A DNA stretch of 64,000 nucleotides from an uncultured Alphaproteobacteria bacterium (GTDB taxonomy: Bacteria > Pseudomonadota > Alphaproteobacteria > SP197): contig CALSLK010000012.1 of assembly GCA_943787175.1 (NCBI GenBank), positions 36,387-100,386 of the forward strand. The letters run 5' to 3'. The position numbers and the translations under genes are program-made. The first letter of the stretch is position 1, and each line of letters starts with the position of its first letter. A model generated the notes under the pieces. It saw only the letters and a list, made by a program, of their open reading frames with translations. It did not search any database and was not told the origin of the DNA. Shown piece by piece: positions 20,437 through 29,444 of this stretch.

Positions 20437-21282
20437 ATGGAAGTTCTCCCCAAACAGGGCGCCGTCGGCGCTGAAGTCATTGGCATCGATGTCACCAAGT
20501 CTGATGCCCAAACCGTTGCAGCCATAAGGGCAGCGTGGCTTAAGCATGGCGTCCTGCTGTTCCGGGGCCAGAACCTCACGCCCGAAGGTCTTGCCGCGTT
20601 CAGTGCCCAATTCGGCGAACTTGAACCGCCCCCTGCAAGCGAAGGCGGCACCCGCGAGGAATTGGGGAACCAGCCGGTCTGGTACATCTCCAATGTGAAG
20701 GAAAACGGCCAGGCGATCGGCAGCCTGGGCAATGCCGAGGCCGAGTGGCACACCGACATGTCCTATCTGCCGGAACCACCCACCACGAGCATCCTGTTTG
20801 CCCAGGAGGTTCCACCCAGTGGCGGCAACACCAGCTTTGCCGATATGGAAGCCGCCCTGGACGCCCTGGACGACGACCTGCGCAAGGCCATCGCGCATCG
20901 CACGGTGCATCACGATTCCAGCACCACCAGTGTCGGTGAAACGCGACGCGGCCATGATGCCGTGTTTGATGTCACCACCGCGCCTGGAGCCAGCCACCCG
21001 GCGTTGCGTACCCACCCGGAAACCGGGCGCGTGTCGCTCTATCTGGGCCGACGCCGCCACGCCTGGATCGAAGGCATGGCCGTCGGAGAAAGCGAAGCCC
21101 TGCTCGACCGCCTGTGGGAACATTGCGCCGAACCAACGTTTGCCTGGGAGCATGTCTGGCGCGCGGGCGACCTCGTCATGTGGGACAACCGGCGCATGAT
21201 CCACCGCCGTGATGCGTTCGATCCCACCACCAGGCGCATCATGCTGCGCACCCAGCTTTGCGGTGATCGTCCCTTCAAATAG
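20437..21282 (+). CDS. TauD/TfdA-family Fe(II)/2-oxoglutarate dioxygenase
   Basis: 281 residues. The iron facial triad is His105-x-Asp107 in EWHTDMSY and distal His256 in RRMIHRRD; Arg267 is placed to bind 2-oxoglutarate. Family members hydroxylate small acids or sulfonates such as taurine or 2,4-D; the substrate here is not evident. I chose ATG 20437 because GAGGA of the ggt stop region lies about 8 bases upstream and the protein then starts with the family's EVLP...GAEVIGID segment. It is tightly coupled to the gamma-glutamyltransferase gene. Confidence 0.9.
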   Translation: MEVLPKQGAVGAEVIGIDVTKSDAQTVAAIRAAWLKHGVLLFRGQNLTPEGLAAFSAQFGELEPPPASEGGTREELGNQPVWYISNVKENGQAIGSLGNAEAEWHTDMSYLPEPPTTSILFAQEVPPSGGNTSFADMEAALDALDDDLRKAIAHRTVHHDSSTTSVGETRRGHDAVFDVTTAPGASHPALRTHPETGRVSLYLGRRRHAWIEGMAVGESEALLDRLWEHCAEPTFAWEHVWRAGDLVMWDNRRMIHRRDAFDPTTRRIMLRTQLCGDRPFK

Positions 21283-21367
21283 ACGAATTCTCAATTTTCT
21301 TGATTGACCCATGTAGGGTCGCCCGATCTGCAGCGTGTCATGTCCGAATGCCAACGAGGACAAACAC

Positions 21368-21463
21368 ATGACGCACATCTGGCTTACCATCGCCGTCACC
21401 ATGATGTTCGTTGCTGCCATGGGAATGCCCCAGATGGACGAGCATTACGAACCTCTTATCTGA
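21368..21463 (+). CDS. Candidate 31-residue membrane micropeptide
   Basis: A short frame with GAGGA 8 bases before its ATG. The product is a single hydrophobic stretch (about residues 3-20, with IWLTIAVTMMFVAAMG) followed by a short polar tail, MDEHYEPLI. It sits alone in the 459-bp gap between the dioxygenase and acyl-CoA dehydrogenase genes. The ribosome-binding site and hydrophobic profile support it; I recognise no family. It could be chance. Confidence 0.4.
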   Translation: MTHIWLTIAVTMMFVAAMGMPQMDEHYEPLI

Positions 21464-21741
21464 ATAATCGGGCCGCCAGCGACCCATCAACCTGACAACC
21501 AGTTTCACGGACGGGGCGTTTTGCCCCACCCTTCCTGCCGTCCGCAACCAACCGACGCCTGTCGTTTTCACGCCCCCATCCCGGCGCGTGTCGGTGTTCT
21601 CTCCCCTTCTTGGACACGGTTGCGGGCGGCTGGAACTTTTCTGCAAAACGCTTGATGCACTTGCCTGCTTGCGCGGGTTTTGAGCACGACAAGCCCCGCA
21701 CCGGGCAGCTATGATCCGATCCTCACCTCAGGAGGGCAGGC
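21464..21741. other. Intergenic remainder with one composite hairpin
   Basis: This is the rest of the long gap before the acyl-CoA dehydrogenase gene. A nested inverted repeat lies at 21508-21544: outer arms CGGACGG and CCGTCCG, and an inner GGGGC/GCCCC hairpin. It is not followed by a clear T tract. It may be a terminator or mRNA-end structure for the preceding genes. I see no convincing gene in the rest. Confidence 0.4.
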
Positions 21742-22917
21742 ATGACCCGGGAACGCGCTGCAGGCGAACCAGATGATCATCAGGATATTCGCGAAGCCGT
21801 GCGCCGCTTGTGTGACGGCTACCCCGGCACGTATTGGCGTGAGAAAGATGCCGTGGATGCCTATCCATCAGAATTTGTCGCCGAACTGACACAGGCCGGC
21901 CTTCTGGCAGCTCTGATCCCTGAGGAATTCGGCGGCAGTGGCCTGCCGCTTTCCGCGGGTTGCGCAATCCTGGAAGAAATCCAGCGGTCAGGCGGTAATG
22001 GCGGTGCCTGCCACGCCCAGATGTACACCATGGGCACGATCCTGCGGCACGGCACAGATGAACAGAAACAGACCTATCTGCCCGCCATTGCCTCGGGCGA
22101 TCTGCGCCTGCAAGCCTTCGGCGTTACCGAACCCACCAGCGGCACTGACACCACCGCTTTGCGCACGACTGCGCGGCGCGACGGCGACCGCTATATCGTC
22201 AACGGGCAGAAGGTCTGGACCTCGCGTGCCGAGCATTCCGATCTGATGCTGCTGCTCGCCCGCACCACGCCCAAAGAAGAAACACAAAAGAAGACCGAGG
22301 GTCTCTCTGTCTTCCTGATCGACATGCGCGAGGTTGCAGGCAAGGGCCTCACCATCCGCCCCCTGCCCGCCATGGTGAACCATGCCGCCACCGAGGTGTT
22401 TTTCGATGACATGGCAATCCCCGCATCCAGCCTGATCGGCGAGGAAGGAAAGGGCTTTCGCTACATCCTTTCGGGCATGAATGCCGAACGCATCCTGATC
22501 GCCGCCGAATGCATCGGCGATGCGCGCTTCTTCATTGATCGTGCGACGGATTACGCGAACGAACGTACCGTATTCAATCGTGCAATCGGCGAAAACCAGG
22601 GCATCCAGTTCCCCATTGCCCTGGCCTACGCCCACACCCAGGCCGCCGCCCTGATGGTGGCCGATGCCGCCCATCGCTACGAAGCAGGCGAACAACCCGG
22701 TGCCCAGGCCAACATGGCAAAGATGCTGGCAGCCGACGCATCCTGGGAAGCTGCCGAAATGTGCATCCAGACCCATGGCGGCTTCGGATTTGCCCGCGAA
22801 TACGACATCGAGCGAAAGTGGCGCGAAACCCGGCTCTACCGAACCGCACCGATTTCAACCAACCTTATTCTAGCCTTCCTGGCCGAACATGTTCTCGGCC
22901 TGCCGAGGTCCTACTGA
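21742..22917 (+). CDS. Acyl-CoA dehydrogenase
   Basis: A 391-residue flavoprotein dehydrogenase. Family features include IPEEFGGSGL, FGVTEPTSGTDT (FAD/substrate loop), NGQKVWTSRAEHSD, and the C-terminal IQTHGGFGFAREYDIERKWRETRLYRTAPIS. The catalytic base expected in the C-terminal domain cannot be fixed by eye. An AGGAGGG ribosome-binding site precedes the start. Its stop overlaps the ATG of the CaiB-type CoA-transferase gene (TGATG), so one acyl-CoA is probably made by that transferase and oxidised here. Confidence 0.93.
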   Translation: MTRERAAGEPDDHQDIREAVRRLCDGYPGTYWREKDAVDAYPSEFVAELTQAGLLAALIPEEFGGSGLPLSAGCAILEEIQRSGGNGGACHAQMYTMGTILRHGTDEQKQTYLPAIASGDLRLQAFGVTEPTSGTDTTALRTTARRDGDRYIVNGQKVWTSRAEHSDLMLLLARTTPKEETQKKTEGLSVFLIDMREVAGKGLTIRPLPAMVNHAATEVFFDDMAIPASSLIGEEGKGFRYILSGMNAERILIAAECIGDARFFIDRATDYANERTVFNRAIGENQGIQFPIALAYAHTQAAALMVADAAHRYEAGEQPGAQANMAKMLAADASWEAAEMCIQTHGGFGFAREYDIERKWRETRLYRTAPISTNLILAFLAEHVLGLPRSY

Positions 22918-24044
22918 TGGAACTCCCGCTGGAAGGCTTGCTGGTTGTTGCCATCGAACAGGCGGTCGCCGGACCGGCATGCACCTGCCGACTTTCCGAC
23001 GCCGGTGCACGTGTCATCAAGGTCGAGCGTGCGGAAGGTGATTTCGCCCGTGGCTATGACAGCGTCGTCGATGGTGAAAGCGCCTATTTTGTCTGGCTCA
23101 ACCGGGGCAAGGAATCGGTCGTGCTCGACCTCAAACAACCTGGCGACCGCGACCTGGTCCTTGCCATGCTCGAGAAGGCCGACATTCTGGTGGAGAACCT
23201 GAAACCAGGTTCCCTGGAGCGGTTGGGGTTTGATCCCGCCGCGCTCATGGCCGCCAATCCTCGCCTGATCGTTGCCAGCATCTCGGGCTTTGCCCCCGAT
23301 GGACCCAATCGGGATCGCAAGTCCTATGATCTTTTGATCCAGGCCGAAACCGGACTTGCCTCAATCACCGGCGCGCCTTCCGAAGCCGGCCGGGTCGGTG
23401 TCTCCATCTGCGATGTCTCAACCGGCATGACCGCTTATCAGGCCGTTCTTGAGGCCTTGCTGTCGCGTGCCAACACCGGCAAAGGTAGCCGGGTCGAGGT
23501 ATCGCTCTTCGATACCATGGCCGACTGGATGACGGTGCCACTGCTCCATCACGACTATGGCGGCAAGGCGCCAGAACGGGTCGGCATGGGCCACCCCTCC
23601 ATCGTGCCTTATGGGGTCTTTACTACCGGCGATGGCGCGGCCTTGCTGATCGCCGTCCAGAATGACCGGGAATGGCGCGATCTGGCGCGCATCGCGCTGG
23701 ACCGTGCCGACCTCGCGGAACATCCCGATTTTGCGACCAACCCGGCACGCGCAGCCAACCGCAGGCAGACCGATGGTGCGGTCAACGATGCGCTTGCCCG
23801 CATGACCCGCGACGAAGCCGTTGCCGCATTGGAACAGGCCGGCATTGCCTGGGCCAATTACAACGGTGTCCAGGGACTTTCAGAACATGAAGAACTGCAC
23901 CGCATGGCGGTGGAAACACCCCATGGCACTGCCAGCATACCTGCGCCGGCAGCGCGCCATGGCAGCGCCCATCGCCCTGCCAGGCCCATACCGGGCCTGG
24001 GCGATCATACCGATGCGATCAGGCGAGAGTTTGGAACGCGTTGA
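22917..24044 (+). CDS. CaiB/BaiF-family (class III) CoA transferase
   Basis: A 375-residue class III CoA transferase. It opens with LEGLLVVAIEQAVAGPACT, followed by LSDAGARVIKVER and FVWLNRGKESVVLDLK, all hallmark segments, and contains LVENLKPGSLERLG. The catalytic Asp is expected in SYDLLIQAETGL. The frame is open upstream, but the TGATG overlap and GAGG 8 bases before ATG 22917 fix the start. It likely activates a carboxylic acid for the upstream dehydrogenase; the acid itself is not identifiable. Confidence 0.92.
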   Translation: MELPLEGLLVVAIEQAVAGPACTCRLSDAGARVIKVERAEGDFARGYDSVVDGESAYFVWLNRGKESVVLDLKQPGDRDLVLAMLEKADILVENLKPGSLERLGFDPAALMAANPRLIVASISGFAPDGPNRDRKSYDLLIQAETGLASITGAPSEAGRVGVSICDVSTGMTAYQAVLEALLSRANTGKGSRVEVSLFDTMADWMTVPLLHHDYGGKAPERVGMGHPSIVPYGVFTTGDGAALLIAVQNDREWRDLARIALDRADLAEHPDFATNPARAANRRQTDGAVNDALARMTRDEAVAALEQAGIAWANYNGVQGLSEHEELHRMAVETPHGTASIPAPAARHGSAHRPARPIPGLGDHTDAIRREFGTR

Positions 24045-24113
24045 CGTCCGGCCGCCGCGGTGGGAATAGCAGCGGAGGATGACCGGGGTCCTGCCTCCGA
24101 TCATCAGACACGT

Positions 24114-24560
24114 TTAAGGCAACTCGTTCCAAATATCGCGGTGGAGGCGCCATACGCCATCATCACCCATCTGCCAGGCCACGACATACTTCAAGGCAAG
24201 CTCCACCACACCGCCGGAGCCATCCGGAATGTGCAGGAACAGCTCGCCGGTATCGACGGCAAGATCACCTGTTTCAATGACTTCGGCCGGTTCGATGCGA
24301 TCAAGGATCAGACCGGTGTCCATCGCACCCTGCCAGTATGCCGCAATATCGGCGCGCCCTTGGATACGCTCGCTGGCCGGCGGCAACAAAACGGCGTCCT
24401 CCGTGTACAGCGCCGCAAGCGCCTCACCGTCGCCGGAGTTGAATGCCTCGACGAACGAAACGGTGCCAGCTTGCACCGCATCGGCCGCACTCCCGGCCCA
24501 GGCCGGTACTGCTAGAAACGCAACAAACACGGCAATCAGACCGGTTTTGAATCCACGCAT
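24114..24560 (-). CDS. Exported SnoaL/NTF2-like protein (YybH type)
   Basis: A 148-residue protein with a signal peptide (residues 1-22, ending VPAWAG). One NTF2-like cone domain follows (FVEAFNSGDGEALAALYTEDAVLLPP, typical of the YybH/DUF4440 group). Such domains often bind small ligands; no catalytic claim is possible. Start ATG 24560 is preceded by GGGGAAAAG and places the signal peptide at the N-terminus, whereas the longer frame from 24623 would bury it. It is convergent with the CoA-transferase gene. Confidence 0.78.
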   Translation of the reverse strand: MRGFKTGLIAVFVAFLAVPAWAGSAADAVQAGTVSFVEAFNSGDGEALAALYTEDAVLLPPASERIQGRADIAAYWQGAMDTGLILDRIEPAEVIETGDLAVDTGELFLHIPDGSGGVVELALKYVVAWQMGDDGVWRLHRDIWNELP

Positions 24561-24763
24561 GTTTCTTTTCCCCAGTCGCGTTGACGGCAGGTCTGCATGA
24601 TGCGCACGCGCCCAACGCCGCATAACCCTAGCAGGAGCACAGAAGGCGTTTGTGAAAAATTGGTAAAGCCCGGTACCCGACTGCAGCCGCAGCGAGCCCC
24701 CCGACCGGTGCGTTGAGTTTCACCGACCTTGTTGAGCAGCCCTGGAATGATCCAAAAGCCAGG

Positions 24764-26992
24764 TTAATCCCCCAGATCGAAAGCAACAGCGCCCACCGAC
24801 ATCGCAGGAAACAGGGCCTCAACATGGGCTGTTTCCTGCAGCTCCATGAGCCGTCCATCCATTGTGACACGTTTACATCTGGAGCGCTGAACGCCAGGCA
24901 ATCTTGTCACCGACACGTTCGTTTGCCTGGGAAGATTGAACGCAACTCTGGATGACGAGATTTCCACATCCGTCAATCGACCAAGGGCACTCGTCTCCAA
25001 CTTGGTCGCCGCACCAGAGCAGATCGCCAAAACTCCATTGGCGACCGAGATACCAACAGTGCCCATGGGTGTAACAAGACCGGCTAGGCTCACGTCCTCA
25101 CCCTTGTTCGATACAGTCCATCCCTGCCAGGGCGTTGCATCGCTGATCTCGGCCACGGCAATGGCACTCATCAGGGCGCCCCAGGTGTAGAAGAGATCGG
25201 TATCGGGCTGGTCGTCGGCCCGACCCGTGGTGGCGGAGAAATTCTCACCGCAGATCCGCTCGTCGTCCCAATTCTGCATGAACAGCGCATGGCACCGTTC
25301 AGCCAGAGCCGTTGCCACATCATCGAAGCCATAGCGCCGCAAGGCCATGTAGACCGCGAAATTGAGCGGCGGCCAGACCCGCCCGCGCCAATAGACATTG
25401 TCCAAAAACGCCGGATCACTTCGGCTGCAGGCTGGCACCGGCCAGGGACCCCAGAAGCCGTTTTCATCCAGCAGATGGCGCTCTACCAGCATGGTGGCTT
25501 GTTCAGGCGTCGCCGCCCCACACAGCATCGGATAAAAACTCGTCGGCGCGACGCTTTCGGTGAATTTGCCCGACCACAGCCGGTTGGCAAAAATTCCACG
25601 CTCTTCGTCCCAAAGCTGGTCGCGGATCCGCTCCTTGTGGGCCTGGGATTGGCGTTCCAGCACTTCGGCTTCCTCAGCGTGACCCAGTTCGGCAGCAATC
25701 AGGGCCAGCATTTCACCATCAAGCGCCAGGAAACTGTTGAGGCCGACATCCTCGCAATCGAGCGTGTTGGATTCAGACATCAGGCGGGCTTCGTCATGGA
25801 CCGGCGAATTGTCCATCATGGACTCGTCCTTGGCCGCAAGCTTGGTCCCGCGATAGAGACCGTCGCCCACCGGGGAAGTGCCGTATTCCACCAGCCCGTT
25901 GTTGTTGCCGTCGCGTTCGCGCCACCACCATGTGTGGTTGGCATGGAGCGGTCCCCACCCTTCCTCCAGGAAGCGCCGGTCACGCGAACGCTGGTAATGC
26001 ATCCAGGTAACCCAGCTCACGATCGGGGGCTGCGTTCGGTCGACCCAGGAATCGTTGCCCGTCAGCAAACAAGGAAGATTGCCCCACTCCGTCGCCCCGT
26101 CGAATACGGCTCGTTGGTTCTCATGGGCGACCTGGGTATCGACCAGCCCGGCAAGATGACCGTGATAGACGGAATCATTCAGCCAGACGCCCCAACCGCC
26201 GAACTTCTGAGCGATCCAGTTGCGTGACTGCTCGGTGTAGATCCGCTGGTTGTGACGGTCCCAGACGGTGGACCAGGCAACGCAATCTCGCACGGCATCA
26301 AGCGCTCCGGCCATGAAGCCGGTATGGGCAGGTGTCAGTGCCTCGGGCTCATCTTGCGTCAGCGCAGCGTTGGCACGCTCGGCAGCCGTGGCATGATCGT
26401 CGCCACAGGCAATGGCAACCTGGAACGAAGCCATCTCTTCCAGATTGTAGCGCAGCACGCCCATGGGCCCTTCTGTGCCCCGCGATGCCAGATAGAAGTA
26501 ACCCTGTTCCCGGAACTCCTGATCCAGCGCATCCATATCATCATGGAACGTCGCCATGAGCGGGAAACGGGGGCCCAGGGCAACCACGTGGCTGTCGCCC
26601 GATCCCACCGACATCTGCGTGGTATCGGGGTCGTAACGCACCGCGCTCCCATCCTCGCGCCAGATACACAGGTTGAGCCAGTAGCGCAGCCCCCATTCCC
26701 CGTGTTCCAGGGTCTTCCAGTTGACCGTGATCGCATCATCGCCCTGGCCTGCCATCGTGATCGCGATCCGGGTGCCGCCATGGGCAACCTCCAGCTCGAT
26801 ATGGCCGGAATCCATCGTGCGCGGTCCAAGAAGAACACCATTACGATGGCCCGGAGGCAGTCGGGTCATGGTTCCCAGCGCATCGGAATAGGCCGTGACG
26901 GCAACATGGGTGCCGCTGGGCAGATGCACCAGTTCAGCGGGATGGATGGGGTCCCAGGTATTCCAGCGGCGACCCGGAGCCAGATCGTCCAT
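24764..26992 (-). CDS. GH63/MGH-like glycoside hydrolase
   Basis: A 742-residue protein with an N-terminal beta domain and an (alpha/alpha)6 barrel from about residue 260. Barrel motifs match the GH63/mannosylglycerate-hydrolase/trehalase-like clan: WVTWMHYQRS, DNSPVHDE, and YWRGRVWPPLNFAVY. Relatives cleave alpha-glycosides such as mannosylglycerate, glucosylglycerate or trehalose-like compatible solutes; the substrate here is unknown. There is no signal peptide, so it is cytosolic. It begins 2 bases after the isochorismatase-like gene and is the last gene of the transporter operon, suggesting that it processes an imported solute. Confidence 0.82.
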   Translation of the reverse strand: MDDLAPGRRWNTWDPIHPAELVHLPSGTHVAVTAYSDALGTMTRLPPGHRNGVLLGPRTMDSGHIELEVAHGGTRIAITMAGQGDDAITVNWKTLEHGEWGLRYWLNLCIWREDGSAVRYDPDTTQMSVGSGDSHVVALGPRFPLMATFHDDMDALDQEFREQGYFYLASRGTEGPMGVLRYNLEEMASFQVAIACGDDHATAAERANAALTQDEPEALTPAHTGFMAGALDAVRDCVAWSTVWDRHNQRIYTEQSRNWIAQKFGGWGVWLNDSVYHGHLAGLVDTQVAHENQRAVFDGATEWGNLPCLLTGNDSWVDRTQPPIVSWVTWMHYQRSRDRRFLEEGWGPLHANHTWWWRERDGNNNGLVEYGTSPVGDGLYRGTKLAAKDESMMDNSPVHDEARLMSESNTLDCEDVGLNSFLALDGEMLALIAAELGHAEEAEVLERQSQAHKERIRDQLWDEERGIFANRLWSGKFTESVAPTSFYPMLCGAATPEQATMLVERHLLDENGFWGPWPVPACSRSDPAFLDNVYWRGRVWPPLNFAVYMALRRYGFDDVATALAERCHALFMQNWDDERICGENFSATTGRADDQPDTDLFYTWGALMSAIAVAEISDATPWQGWTVSNKGEDVSLAGLVTPMGTVGISVANGVLAICSGAATKLETSALGRLTDVEISSSRVAFNLPRQTNVSVTRLPGVQRSRCKRVTMDGRLMELQETAHVEALFPAMSVGAVAFDLGD

Positions 26993-26994
26993 GG

Positions 26995-27597
26995 TCAGCC
27001 GGCGTTCCAGTTCGCCAGAACTTCATCAGTCGTGCCGATCTCGATCTGGTCCTCGAAGCGGCGATAGGTATGGGCCATCGTTGCTTCGTGGGATGCCGGG
27101 TTGGAACCGTGGCAGGCATCGCTGACCACAATGACGCGATAGCCCCGGTCCATTGCCGTCATCACCGTGCCCAGCACGCAAACATCGGTTTCGACCCCGG
27201 TGCAGATCACCGTGGAGCAGCCCAGCTCATCAACGATGGCGCAGAATTCAGGGCTCTCGAAGGCCGAATAGGTCGGTTTGTTGGCGATGCGCGCTGGCGG
27301 CACATGGGCCTTCAATTCATCCATGACATCGATGATGGCCGGGTCCATCACAGCCGTCGTCACGCTGGTCCAGCGCCGGTAATAGGCCTGCCAGTGTCCC
27401 AGCGCGTCTTCGGCATTCTCTGGCGTGGTGAACTGGGTAAAGACCGTGCGTTCGGGCGCGTGTTGCGTCAGGCGCAGGATGTTGGGCAGGATCGTTGGGA
27501 TTGACGGCGTGTGCCAGTCTGTCTCGCCCGCAAACAGGCGTTGCATGTCGACGCAGACATGGACGGCATCGGCACCGATGGCTCTGACTTCCTGCAT
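26995..27597 (-). CDS. Isochorismatase-family cysteine hydrolase
   Basis: A 200-residue hydrolase with the family triad: Asp in CVDMQ near the start, Lys in ANKPTYSAF, and the nucleophile Cys in ETDVCVLGT. Members hydrolyse amides, ureides or isochorismate; N-carbamoyl compounds or nicotinamide-like amides are possible substrates. It starts at the base after the stop codon of the ABC ATPase gene and is followed directly by the GH63-like gene, so it is part of the transporter operon. Confidence 0.9.
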   Translation of the reverse strand: MQEVRAIGADAVHVCVDMQRLFAGETDWHTPSIPTILPNILRLTQHAPERTVFTQFTTPENAEDALGHWQAYYRRWTSVTTAVMDPAIIDVMDELKAHVPPARIANKPTYSAFESPEFCAIVDELGCSTVICTGVETDVCVLGTVMTAMDRGYRVIVVSDACHGSNPASHEATMAHTYRRFEDQIEIGTTDEVLANWNAG

Positions 27598-28647
27598 TCA
27601 ATCCTCCACGACAACGGTATGGTTGGGCGACCACGTGATAGCGACCTTCTCGTCGGCATCGAACATGCGGTCCCCGGCATTCTGCTGGAATGTGCGCATA
27701 GGGCCAGCCGCGGTCTCAACGATGTAGGTCACGCTGGTGCCCGAGAACACGCGCTGGGTCACCGTGCCTTCAACACGATTGCCTTCCGATACGGCAGCAT
27801 CCAACGCGGTCAGCTGCATCTTCTCGGGTCGTACGGCGAGCGTTGCTCTGGCTCCAGCGAGCGGTGAACTCGTTGCCAGTGCACCCAGGTTTTCCACCGT
27901 GACGCGGTCACCGTCCACACTACCCTCCATGAAGTTGGCATCGCCCAGGAAGCTCGCCGCAAAGCGTGTTCTTGGATTTTCATAGATCTCGTTGGGCTCA
28001 CCAATCTGGACCAGTTTGCCGTCGTTGATGATGGCAATCTGATCAGAAAGCGTGAGTGCTTCTTCCTGATCATGGGTGACGAAGATGGCGGTAATGCCGA
28101 CGGCACGCTGGATCTGCTTGAGCTCGATCTGCATTTCCTGGCGCAGCCGTTTGTCGAGCGCACCCAGGGGTTCATCCAGCAGCAGCACCTTGGGATCGGT
28201 GACCAGCGCACGGGCCAGCGCGACACGTTGCTGCTGGCCGCCGGAAAGCTGTTTGGGCTTGCGTTCATCCAGGCCCGACAACTGGACAAGATCGAGCAGA
28301 TCACCCACCCGCTTGCGTGTGTCGGCCTTGGAAACACCGCGCACCGAAAGCCCAAAGGCGATGTTGTCGAACACGTTCATATGCGGAAACAGCGCATAGT
28401 TCTGGAAAACCATGCCGATATCGCGCTTGTGGGCAGGGATATGGGCAACATCGACGCCGTCGATCAGGATTTCGCCTTCCTCGGGCTCTACAAACCCTGC
28501 AATGGAGCGCAGCAGCGTGGTTTTGCCACTGCCACTTGGTCCCAGCAGGGCAAAAAACGAACCATCGGGGAAATCGAGCGAAACGTTATCGAGCGCGCGG
28601 AGCTCGCCGTAGCGCTTGGTGACGTTGCGTGCAGATACCTCGCTCAT
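27598..28647 (-). CDS. potA: Polyamine-type ABC transporter ATPase
   Basis: A 349-residue ATPase with Walker A GPSGSGKTT, signature LSGGQQQRVALARAL, Walker B LLLDEPLGALD and a switch His (VTHDQEEAL). A C-terminal TOBE domain (about residues 270-349) is typical of PotA and related importers. Its first ATG overlaps the end of the permease gene by 4 bases. It energises uptake through the two permeases upstream. The gene symbol rests on family resemblance; polyamine specificity is inferred. Confidence 0.9.
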   Translation of the reverse strand: MSEVSARNVTKRYGELRALDNVSLDFPDGSFFALLGPSGSGKTTLLRSIAGFVEPEEGEILIDGVDVAHIPAHKRDIGMVFQNYALFPHMNVFDNIAFGLSVRGVSKADTRKRVGDLLDLVQLSGLDERKPKQLSGGQQQRVALARALVTDPKVLLLDEPLGALDKRLRQEMQIELKQIQRAVGITAIFVTHDQEEALTLSDQIAIINDGKLVQIGEPNEIYENPRTRFAASFLGDANFMEGSVDGDRVTVENLGALATSSPLAGARATLAVRPEKMQLTALDAAVSEGNRVEGTVTQRVFSGTSVTYIVETAAGPMRTFQQNAGDRMFDADEKVAITWSPNHTVVVED

Positions 28648-29444
28648 CGCTCCCCTCCGAACTTCGAGAGGCGCGCAAAGATGAGGAATACGGACATGGA
28701 AACCACAATCATGATGGTGGAGATCGCGTTGACCTCCGGCGTGAAGCCCTTGCGGATGGCCGAGAATATTTCCACGGGAAGCACCGAGATACCCGGAGCA
28801 GCAAGGAAGTAGGAGATGACGAACTGATCAAACGACACGGCAAACGCGAACAGCCCTGCCGCGACCATGCCCGGCAACATGACCGGCACCGAAACACGCA
28901 TGAACGACTGCAGCGGCGTTGCGCCAAGGCTGGCTGCGGCCTCTTCAAGCTCGGGTCCGAAACTTGCCAGGCGCGCGCCAACGACAATGATCACATAGGG
29001 CAGGGACAACGCGACATGGCCCAGCAGCATGGCATGCAGGCCGCGCCCGATACCGGTCCAGAAGAAGAGCACCAGCATCGAAACACCGATGATAAGCCAT
29101 GGAATCGTGATCGGTGGGAACAGCAGAAGCTGCAGGATCGTGCGTCCACGGAACCGGTAACGGGCAAAGGCAAAGGCTGCCATGGTGCCCAGGATTGTAG
29201 CAATCACGGTATTGACCAGAGCAAGCATCACACTGTTGAAGCTTGCGGTCAGAAGCCGTTCGTTGCTGGCGAGATCGACATACCAGCGCGTCGAGAACTC
29301 GAATGGCAGCTGATAGTGCATGGACTCGTTGAAGCTCATCAGCGCGAGCACGACGATCGGCACGTAGAGGAAAAACAGCACCAGGAAGAGGAAGAACTTT
29401 CCGAAGCCATCGCCGATCCGGCACATGAAACGATGCGTGTTCAT
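28644..29444 (-). CDS. potC: ABC transporter permease, PotC type
   Basis: A 266-residue inner-membrane permease with about six helices. It shows the MetI-like binding-protein-dependent motif (EEAAASLGATPLQSFMRVSVP), where the ATPase docks. An ALMSFNES segment follows the first helix, typical of PotC. It overlaps both neighbours by 4 bases, so the stoichiometric operon order substrate-binding protein, PotB, PotC, PotA is intact. Confidence 0.9.
   Translation of the reverse strand: MNTHRFMCRIGDGFGKFFLFLVLFFLYVPIVVLALMSFNESMHYQLPFEFSTRWYVDLASNERLLTASFNSVMLALVNTVIATILGTMAAFAFARYRFRGRTILQLLLFPPITIPWLIIGVSMLVLFFWTGIGRGLHAMLLGHVALSLPYVIIVVGARLASFGPELEEAAASLGATPLQSFMRVSVPVMLPGMVAAGLFAFAVSFDQFVISYFLAAPGISVLPVEIFSAIRKGFTPEVNAISTIMIVVSMSVFLIFARLSKFGGER

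Noticed and set aside
21304..21495. A 63-codon frame across the small ORF region
   Set aside because: It has no ribosome site or hydrophobic segment; the 31-residue frame in the same place has both.
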